DNA from: Acidobacteriota bacterium
Lineage (GTDB): Bacteria; Acidobacteriota; Vicinamibacteria; Vicinamibacterales; UBA2999
Length of the DNA: 6,851 nucleotides
NCBI GenBank assembly: GCA_013140955.1
Contig: JABFRY010000142.1
Location: 1 to 6,851, forward strand
Reading direction: 5' to 3'
Shown here: one piece after another, positions 1 through 5,772 of the stretch
Numbering within the stretch: the first letter of the stretch is position 1
How the letters are laid out: every line of letters begins with the position of its first letter
Made by a program: the position numbers and the translations under genes
The notes under the pieces: model-generated
The model's input: only the letters and a program-made list of their open reading frames with translations
What the model was told of the DNA's origin: nothing
Database searches by the model: none

Positions 1-345
1 CAATATGCGCTCGCGAATCCGCAGTACCGTGAACTGCTGGCGGGCACGACTTTCTACAAGGTTGGACACCACGGCAGCCGCAACGCGACGCCGAAGGCCG
101 GACTCTGGGAGCAGTTCGCGTCTCACGGCGTCACTCCCGGCCCAGGGCCTGGATCGGGCTCAGGCTGGCCGCCCGGGACGCCGGATACAGGCCGAAGAAC
201 AGGCCCACGGCCGCCGCGATGCCGATGCCAAGGACGATGGACCACGGTTCCAGGCGGGCAGGCAGGGGAGAGACCGCGGCGATGGCTTGCGCCAGGACCC
301 ACCCGAGCGCGATGCCGGCCACCCCGCCCACGGTCGAGAGCGTGA
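1..345 (+). pseudogene. Truncated C-terminal fragment of a ComEC-like metallo-beta-lactamase-fold hydrolase
   Basis: Reading frame 1 enters from the left edge and is open to a TGA at 343-345. Codons 1 to about 40 (bases 1 to about 120) read as metallo-beta-lactamase fold: FYKVGHHGSRNATPK, with the HHGS motif at bases 67-78. This is the late metal-site motif of the ComEC/Rec2-like branch, and it is followed by an LWEQF helix. Family members normally continue for roughly another hundred residues. Here the sequence turns at about base 120 into low-complexity Gly/Pro/Arg text that is simply the antisense of the neighbouring permease gene. The real gene therefore seems cut at about 120-130, and codons after that are probably not meaningful. 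The start lies outside the window. The substrate cannot be told. The family call is fairly sure; the broken status could instead reflect an assembly join. Confidence 0.6.
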
Positions 346-1357
346 TCGATTCGGTGAGGACCTGCGACATGATGTCCCGGCGCTTGGCGCCGAGCGCCTT
401 GCGGAGTCCGATCTCGCGCGTCCGCTCGCTCACGACCATCAGCATGATGTTCATGATCACGATGCCGCCGACGACCAGCGACAGGCCGACGATACCCACC
501 AGGACGACGAAGATCCCGGTGGTGGCCTGCTCGTAGATGCCCAGGAGCGTGTCGGAGGTGAAGATGCCGAAGTCGTCCTCGGCGCGCGCCTCGAGCCGCC
601 GTTGCACCCGGAGGGCGACCGTCGCCTCGTCCATGGCATCGTCGAGCTGCTCCGGACTGGAGGGCCTGACGAGAATCGACAGTGACGGTCGGGCGCCGAA
701 CAGCCGCACGAAGCTGCCGAGGGGGATCACGACGAACTCGTCCTGGGAGTTGCCGAAGATGGCGCCCTTGGGCGCACTCACCCCGACGACCCGGAAGTGC
801 ACGCCTTCGATCTGAATCGTCTTGTCGAGCGGCGTGGCCTCCCCGAAGAGCAGGTCGGCGGTGCCCCAGCCGATGAGGGCCACCGGGCTGCTGCGCTCGA
901 CCTCGACGGGACTCATGAGGCGCCCTCGCTCGGCGTCGAAGGCCGAGAAGTTCACGTACTCGGGCGTCACCCCCTGGATTTGCAGGTTCTCGAGCACCTG
1001 CGCGCGGTAGGTGACACGCCCACGCTGCTGCGCCTGCGCCATCACGACATCGATCGCGCCACCGAACCGCCGGATCGCGTCGGCCTCCTCGAGCGTCAGC
1101 CGCGGATTGCCGCGTGCGCGCTCCAGATCCTCGTCGGTCCGGGCAATGGGCGGAAACTGCTGGATCGTGAAGGCATCGGCACCGACGTCCGAGATGATCG
1201 CGTCCGAGACCATCTCGTTCATGCCCTGGATGAGCGAGACCACCGTCACGATCGAGGTGACGGCCACGATGTTGCCGAGCACTGTCATGAACGAGCGCAG
1301 CCGGTTGGCCCAGATGGCCTGGAGCGCGATGTGTACGCTTTCGAGGACCTGTGCCAT
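131..1357 (-). CDS. MacB-type ABC transporter permease (MacB core domain plus FtsX domain)
   Basis: This is a 408-residue inner-membrane permease of the MacB/FtsX (type VII) ABC class, which couples cytoplasmic ATP hydrolysis to movements of a periplasmic domain. It shows the expected four-helix layout: TM1 at about residues 23-45, preceded by the typical NRLRSFMTVLG motif; a periplasmic MacB core domain at about 45-275; then TM2 at about 281-305, TM3 at about 338-361 and TM4 at about 372-391 in the FtsX domain. The conserved cytoplasmic loop SERTREIGLRKALGAKRRDI lies at 310-329, and the usual ending YPASRAASLSPIQAL at 391-405. Unlike MacB itself (about 650 residues) it has no fused N-terminal nucleotide-binding domain. 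The ATG at 1357 gives a standard N-terminus, although no strong Shine-Dalgarno is visible. It follows the adaptor gene by 45 nt and is surely co-transcribed with it. The substrate cannot be predicted: drugs, lipoproteins, peptides and siderophores are all possible. Confidence 0.93.
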   Translation of the reverse strand: MAQVLESVHIALQAIWANRLRSFMTVLGNIVAVTSIVTVVSLIQGMNEMVSDAIISDVGADAFTIQQFPPIARTDEDLERARGNPRLTLEEADAIRRFGGAIDVVMAQAQQRGRVTYRAQVLENLQIQGVTPEYVNFSAFDAERGRLMSPVEVERSSPVALIGWGTADLLFGEATPLDKTIQIEGVHFRVVGVSAPKGAIFGNSQDEFVVIPLGSFVRLFGARPSLSILVRPSSPEQLDDAMDEATVALRVQRRLEARAEDDFGIFTSDTLLGIYEQATTGIFVVLVGIVGLSLVVGGIVIMNIMLMVVSERTREIGLRKALGAKRRDIMSQVLTESITLSTVGGVAGIALGWVLAQAIAAVSPLPARLEPWSIVLGIGIAAAVGLFFGLYPASRAASLSPIQALGRE

Positions 1358-1402
1358 GGGAATCTCAGATGGCTCGCTGGCCGCCCGTCGCGTGGCCGTC
1401 GT

Positions 1403-2761
1403 TCATGGCGCCGCCTGGCGCTCCTCGAGGCGGACCGCCGCGCCGTCGGCCAGTGACCGCACCGTATTGAACGGCCCCGTCACGACCTGGTCGCCGGCCT
1501 GCATGCCCTCCAGGACCTCGAAGTAGCGCTCTCCGGCCACCCCGGTCCGAACCGGCGTGAACACGGCGCGTCCGTCGCGGAACACGAACGCGCCCTCCGC
1601 CTCGCGCCGCTCCTGACCGTCGGCGGGCTCCGGCGGGACGCGTGCCGCGGGAGGCTCTGCCTGCCCGGTGGTCTCGAACCGCCGTGGCGGGGGCGGAGGC
1701 GGCTCGCGCACGAGGCTCCCGTCGGCCGCGTAGAGCATGTCCCGGACGGTGAGCGCCTGGATCGGCACGGCGACGGCGTTCTGCCGTGTCGCCGTGGCGA
1801 TCTCAGCGGTGCACGTGAAGCCGGGCCGGACGTTCGGCACCTCCTCGTCGAGCGTCACGACCACCTTGAAGTTCGTCGCCTGCCGCTGGCCGGTGGCCTG
1901 CGTGCCGGACTGCTGGATCGGGCTGTTGCCAATCTCGGTGACCCGGCCGCGGAATTCGCGGTCCGGGACGGCATCGATGGTCACCCGCGCCTGCTGGCCC
2001 AGGGAGACGTTCGGGATGTCGGTCTCGTCCACCTCCACCTCCGCCTCGATGACCGACATGTCGGCGATGGTGACCAGCACCGTACCCGCGTTGTTCATCG
2101 TGCCGACGACCACGTTCTCGCCCTGCTCGATGTTCCGACGGGTCACGACGCCGTCCATCGGGGACGCGATGATGACCTGGCTCAGGTTGTAGCGGGTCGT
2201 TGCCAGGCTCGCCTGCTCCTGCAGGATCTGCTGCTCCCGCGTCTGCACTTCCTGCTCCCGGGTCTTGAGGGTCGCTTCGGCCAGGGCCACCTCGTTCTGT
2301 GCGCGCTCCCATGCCTCCCGCGTCGTCAACCCCTCCTTCCAGAGCTCGTCCTGCCGCCGCAGGTTCTGCCGGGCCAGGGCAAGGCTGGCGCGCGACTGCT
2401 CGACGCCCGTGGCCGCCTGCGCCAGGGCCGACCTGGCCGCCGCGACACTGGCCTCGCCCCGGGCCAGCTGTCCCTCGAGCGACTGGGGATCGATTTCGAG
2501 CAGGAACTGGCCGGCCTTCACGGCCTGGCCTTCCTCGACGGCGAGACGTGTCACCCGCCCCATGACGTTCGCCGAGACGTTCACCTGGCGCTGAGGTTGA
2601 ATCGTGCCCGAGGCGGCGACGATGGCCTCGAGGTCACGGGTGCGGATGACCTCCACGCCCACCTCGGGCGGGATGGGCTGCCGCAGCCAGGCCGCCAGGG
2701 CCCCGCCACCAGCCAGCAGCACCACGAGCATCCCCAGGACGAGCCACCGTCGTCGAGTCAC
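1403..2761 (-). CDS. Periplasmic adaptor (membrane fusion protein, MacA/HlyD family)
   Basis: This is a 452-residue adaptor that would link an inner-membrane transporter to an outer-membrane channel across the periplasm. With the start chosen here it has a short basic N-terminus (MTRRRW), one membrane anchor at about 6-25, and the first half of a lipoyl domain at about 58-92 (GRVTRLAVEEGQAVKAGQFL). A long alpha-hairpin rich in Gln, Arg, Glu and Ala follows at about 95-195, then the second lipoyl half (IIASPMDGVVTRRNIEQGE, about 197-215), a beta-barrel domain and a C-terminal membrane-proximal domain. A proline-rich insert with six consecutive prolines sits at about 354-389. The GTG at 2761 is preferred because AGGAGG lies 8 nt upstream. 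An upstream in-frame GTG at 2860 (485 residues) has no useful ribosome binding site and would add a polar 33-residue extension. The partner is the permease 45 nt downstream. The family is certain; the cargo is unknown. Confidence 0.93.
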   Translation of the reverse strand: MTRRRWLVLGMLVVLLAGGGALAAWLRQPIPPEVGVEVIRTRDLEAIVAASGTIQPQRQVNVSANVMGRVTRLAVEEGQAVKAGQFLLEIDPQSLEGQLARGEASVAAARSALAQAATGVEQSRASLALARQNLRRQDELWKEGLTTREAWERAQNEVALAEATLKTREQEVQTREQQILQEQASLATTRYNLSQVIIASPMDGVVTRRNIEQGENVVVGTMNNAGTVLVTIADMSVIEAEVEVDETDIPNVSLGQQARVTIDAVPDREFRGRVTEIGNSPIQQSGTQATGQRQATNFKVVVTLDEEVPNVRPGFTCTAEIATATRQNAVAVPIQALTVRDMLYAADGSLVREPPPPPPRRFETTGQAEPPAARVPPEPADGQERREAEGAFVFRDGRAVFTPVRTGVAGERYFEVLEGMQAGDQVVTGPFNTVRSLADGAAVRLEERQAAP

Positions 2762-2899
2762 GCCTGCATCCTCCTCTGCCGACCCCTCGTCCCGCTGTGC
2801 GGCGGGCGGTCGGGCTCCGGCGCCCTGATACGATGGCACGTTCGATTGGTTCCCTGCCACCGACTGCCCGTAACGGCACCACTCTCCCGGCGAATCACG
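2762..2899. promoter_or_regulatory. Divergent intergenic region between the adaptor and barrel-protein genes
   Basis: This 138-bp stretch separates two divergent genes and must carry, or lie close to, promoters for both. It has lower third-position GC than the flanking genes when read in the adaptor frame, consistent with non-coding DNA. I see no convincing pair of -35 and -10 boxes in either direction. The only suggestive element is TGGCACG at 2834-2840 followed by TTGG at 2846-2849 on the + strand. This resembles a sigma-54 -24/-12 promoter, but its spacing is one base too long. No operator palindrome stands out. Confidence 0.45.
2770..2775 (-). promoter_or_regulatory. Shine-Dalgarno deciding the adaptor start
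   Basis: Read on the minus strand, this is AGGAGG followed by 8 nt and then GTG at 2761. It is the best ribosome binding site in the window. It argues that the adaptor starts at 2761 rather than at the upstream GTG at 2860. Confidence 0.75.
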
Positions 2900-3895
2900 A
2901 TGCTCAGACTCCGCAGCGTCCTCCTGTCATCCTGCGCCCTGGCTCTCCTCGGCGCCGTGCCGGCCGCCTCCCAGGTCGTCGAGTCCACCGGCATCCGGGC
3001 CCTCGGCATGGGCGGTGCCTTCGTCGCAGTGGCCAACGACAGCAGCGCCACCTGGTGGAACCCGGCCGGCCTGGCGACGGGTCCCTTCGTCGACGCCAGC
3101 CTCTCCGGAGCGACGACCGAGACTGCGGGCGGCCACCCCGCGACGAGGGTGGGCGCCGGGTCGTTTGCCCTCGTCACGCCGGCGCTCGGCCTGAGCCTCC
3201 ACCGCTTCCGCGTGACCGAGGTTCCCGCGCGCTCTACAGGCGCCGGCTCCGTCGTCCGACAAGAGGAGGGGACCCCCGTCCGTTCGCTCACCGCGTGGCA
3301 GCTGGGGGCCACGCTCGTCCAGACCGTGCTGCCGGGGGTGCATGCCGGGGCGACCGTGAAGTACGTGCGGGGCGCCGTTCGCCGCAGCGTCGTGACGGAC
3401 CGTGCAGTGGCGGACCAGCTCGACGCCGCGCACGACGCCGGGGGACCTGCGGTCGCGTCGGGAACGGCCGATTTGGACGTAGGGGTGATGGCCACGGCCG
3501 GTCCCCTGCGGGCGGGGTTGCTGGTACGCAACGTCACCCAGCCCTCGCTGGGCGGGGTGGAGCTTCCACGTCAGGTGCGGGTGGGAGCCGCCTTCGACGG
3601 CGGGGCGATGGGCGGTCCGCCGATGACGCTGGCCGTTGACGCCGATATGCGGGTGTACGACTCGGCCACCGGACCACGACGGGTGGTGGCGGTCGGCGGC
3701 GAGCAGTGGCTGCTGGCGCGCCGACTCGGACTCCGGGCCGGCGCCCGGGTCAATACGACGGGACTTCGGGAGCGGAGCGTCACGGCCGGCATGAGCGTGG
3801 CGGTTCGCGCGGGAATGTATCTCGAGGGACATGTGATACGCGGCGGGTCGCGCGACGAGCGCGGCTGGGGTGTCGCGTCCAGGGTGTCCTTCTGA
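2900..3895 (+). CDS. Outer-membrane beta-barrel protein, PorV/FadL/TraF-like
   Basis: This is a 331-residue exported protein. Residues 1-24 form a Sec signal peptide: a basic MLRLR start, a hydrophobic core, and probable cleavage near PAAS|Q. Next comes the hallmark N-terminal stretch of PorV/UPF0164/FadL-type barrels, RALGMGGAFVAVANDSSAT (33-51) followed by WWNPAGL (52-58). The rest alternates short amphipathic strands with Gly, Asp and Arg turns, as in a beta-barrel, and the chain ends in Phe (ASRVSF), the usual barrel-assembly signal. The ATG at 2900 is the only start that gives a clean signal peptide; its ribosome binding site is weak. The gene ends 58 nt before pilB on the same strand, so co-transcription is likely. 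Members of this superfamily include fatty-acid channels, type IX secretion shuttles and unassigned TraF-like proteins, and nothing here selects among them. A link to pilus function is inferred only from position. Confidence 0.85.
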   Translation: MLRLRSVLLSSCALALLGAVPAASQVVESTGIRALGMGGAFVAVANDSSATWWNPAGLATGPFVDASLSGATTETAGGHPATRVGAGSFALVTPALGLSLHRFRVTEVPARSTGAGSVVRQEEGTPVRSLTAWQLGATLVQTVLPGVHAGATVKYVRGAVRRSVVTDRAVADQLDAAHDAGGPAVASGTADLDVGVMATAGPLRAGLLVRNVTQPSLGGVELPRQVRVGAAFDGGAMGGPPMTLAVDADMRVYDSATGPRRVVAVGGEQWLLARRLGLRAGARVNTTGLRERSVTAGMSVAVRAGMYLEGHVIRGGSRDERGWGVASRVSF

Positions 3896-3922
3896 CGGGG
3901 GCCAGTGGGCTGCACGCGGCGA

Positions 3923-3945
3923 GAGCCGGGCCGCTGGTCGGGCTC
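3923..3945 (+). promoter_or_regulatory. Imperfect hairpin just upstream of the pilB start
   Basis: Arms GAGCC (3923-3927) and GGCTC (3941-3945) pair perfectly. Inside them a G/G mismatch is followed by GGCC (3929-3932) pairing with GGTC (3936-3939), one pair being G-U, around a GCT loop. The hairpin ends 8 nt before the pilB ATG and so covers the place where a Shine-Dalgarno should sit. No U-tract follows, so it is not an intrinsic terminator. A regulatory role is an inference; GC-rich DNA makes such hairpins by chance. Confidence 0.35.
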
Positions 3946-3953
3946 AATACGAC

Positions 3954-5723
3954 ATGGCAGTCCGTATCGGTGAACTGCTTCTCAAGGAGAAGCGCATCAC
4001 GCCCGAGCAGTTCCAGGAGGCGCTCAACCACCAGCGCCAGCATGGGGGCAAGCTCGGCTTCAATCTCGTCAAGCTCGGATTCGTCCGGGACGAGGAGATC
4101 ACCGCCCTCCTGAGCCGCCAGTACGGCGTGCCCTCCATCGTCCTCTCCGGCTTCGACATCGACCCCACCGTCATCAAGCTCGTCCCCGCAGAAACGGCCC
4201 AGAAGTACCAGATCGTCCCGCTCTCGCGTTCCGGCGCGACGCTGACGATCGCGATGACCGACCCGACCAACGTGTTCGCCATGGACGACATCAAGTTCAT
4301 GACGGGCTGCAACGTGGAACCGGTCGTGGCGTCGGAGACCGCCGTTGCCGACGCGATCCAGAAGTACTACTCGAAGGCGGCCCAGGCGGCTGCCCTCAGC
4401 GCGAGCGGCGGCGGCAGCGAGAGCGCGCTCGACGTGGCCAGCAAGGCGCTCAGCGAAATGCCCATGCTCTCGCCGAACGGTGCCGGCGAGGTCGAGGTCC
4501 TCGAGGACTTCGAAGAGATCAGCGCCGAGATGCTGGCCAAGCAGGGCGAGGAAGCGCCCATCATCAAGCTGGTCAACGTCGTCCTGATGTCGGCCATCCA
4601 GAAGGGCGCCAGCGACATCCACATCGAGCCCTACGAGAAGGAGCTTCGGGTCCGCTACCGCATCGACGGCATCCTCTACCACGTGATGACGCCGCCCATG
4701 AAGTTCCGCGACGCCATCACCTCCCGCATCAAGATCATGTCGAAGCTCGACATCGCGGAAAAGCGGCTGCCGCAGGACGGGCGCATCAAGATCCGCTTCC
4801 AGGATCAGGGAGAGACCAAGGACATCGACTTCCGCGTGTCCTGCCTCCCGACGCTCTTCGGCGAGAAGATCGTCATGCGTCTGCTCGACAAGGACAAGTT
4901 GATGCTCGACATGACGCGTCTCGGCTTCGAGTCCGAGTCGCTGGTCAGGTTCGAGGCCGCCATCCAGAAGCCCTGGGGCATGGTGCTCGTCACCGGCCCC
5001 ACCGGGTCGGGCAAGACCAACACGCTGTACTCCTCCATCTCCCGCATCAACACCATCGACACGAACATCATGACCGCCGAGGACCCGGTCGAGTTCAACC
5101 TGATGGGCGTCAACCAGGTGCAGGTGCGCGAGAACATCGGCCTGAACTTCGCCGCCGCCCTGCGCAGCTTCCTGCGCCAGGACCCCAACATCATCCTCGT
5201 CGGCGAAATCCGCGACTTCGAGACCGCCGAGATCGCCGTCAAGGCCGCGCTGACCGGCCACCTGGTGCTCTCGACGCTCCACACCAACGACGCCCCGAGC
5301 ACCGTGAACCGCCTCATGAACATGGGCATCGAGCCCTTCCTGGTGGCCAGTTCGCTGAACCTGATCTGCGCCCAGCGCCTCGTGCGCCGCATCTGCTCCC
5401 ACTGCAAGGTGCCGCACCCGCTGCCCGAGGCCGCCCTCGTCCAGGCCGGGTTCACCGAGGAGGAGGCGCGCAGCGTGGTGCCCCAGAAGGGCGCTGGATG
5501 CGAGAAGTGCAACAACAGCGGCTACAAGGGCCGCGTCGGCCTCTACGAGGTGATGGACGTCACCGAGGAACTGCGCGAGCTGGTCCTCGTTGGCGCCTCG
5601 GCGCTGGAGCTGCGGCGCAAGGCGATCGAGGAAGGCATGATCACCCTCCGGCGAAGCGGGCTGATCAAGGTGAGGGCCGGCATGACCACGATCGAGGAAG
5701 TGGTCCGCGAGACGGTGAAGTAG
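3954..5723 (+). CDS. pilB: Type IV pilus extension ATPase PilB (GspE/PilB family)
   Basis: This is a 589-residue cytoplasmic hexameric ATPase that powers pilin polymerisation at the inner membrane. It has an N-terminal MshEN/T2SSE_N domain made of two tandem 24-residue repeats (residues 4-27 and 33-56), a second N-terminal subdomain to about 140, and a flexible Ala/Ser/Gly-rich linker at about 140-200. The secretion-ATPase core follows: GASDIHIEPYEKELRVRYRIDG, Walker A GPTGSGKT at 348-355 (K354), Asp box AEDPVEF (E376, D377), Walker B ILVGEIRD with the catalytic Glu E418, and His box with H436 and H443. A tetracysteine zinc site typical of PilB/GspE is present (CSHC 481-484, CEKC 516-519), followed by GYKGRVGLYEVM. 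The ATG at 3954 puts the first repeat at residue 4, as expected; there is no clear ribosome binding site and a hairpin lies just upstream. GspE or MshE are the alternatives, but the adjacent pilT favours PilB. Confidence 0.95.
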   Translation: MAVRIGELLLKEKRITPEQFQEALNHQRQHGGKLGFNLVKLGFVRDEEITALLSRQYGVPSIVLSGFDIDPTVIKLVPAETAQKYQIVPLSRSGATLTIAMTDPTNVFAMDDIKFMTGCNVEPVVASETAVADAIQKYYSKAAQAAALSASGGGSESALDVASKALSEMPMLSPNGAGEVEVLEDFEEISAEMLAKQGEEAPIIKLVNVVLMSAIQKGASDIHIEPYEKELRVRYRIDGILYHVMTPPMKFRDAITSRIKIMSKLDIAEKRLPQDGRIKIRFQDQGETKDIDFRVSCLPTLFGEKIVMRLLDKDKLMLDMTRLGFESESLVRFEAAIQKPWGMVLVTGPTGSGKTNTLYSSISRINTIDTNIMTAEDPVEFNLMGVNQVQVRENIGLNFAAALRSFLRQDPNIILVGEIRDFETAEIAVKAALTGHLVLSTLHTNDAPSTVNRLMNMGIEPFLVASSLNLICAQRLVRRICSHCKVPHPLPEAALVQAGFTEEEARSVVPQKGAGCEKCNNSGYKGRVGLYEVMDVTEELRELVLVGASALELRRKAIEEGMITLRRSGLIKVRAGMTTIEEVVRETVK

Positions 5724-5757
5724 GCGCCGTGGCCCGTGAGACCGACGGAACACACCC

Positions 5758-5762
5758 AGGAG
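5758..5762 (+). promoter_or_regulatory. Shine-Dalgarno of pilT
   Basis: AGGAG lies 10 nt before the ATG at 5773, within the 49-nt gap after pilB. It supports this pilT start, and the gap contains no terminator-like hairpin with a T-run. Confidence 0.65.
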
Positions 5763-5772
5763 CGATCCCGCG

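Noticed and set aside
5..1526. Several plus-strand open frames of 60-226 codons opposite the permease and adaptor
   Set aside because: They are shadows of the minus-strand genes, with Arg/Ser/Thr/Met-rich low-complexity products and no support from signals.
2597..2899. A longer version of the barrel protein starting at 2597
   Set aside because: The extra 101 residues overlap the adaptor gene on the other strand and would place the clear signal peptide in the middle of the protein.
3896..3953. Intrinsic terminator between the barrel gene and pilB
   Set aside because: A hairpin exists but is followed by AATACGACATG rather than a T-run, so it does not fit a terminator.
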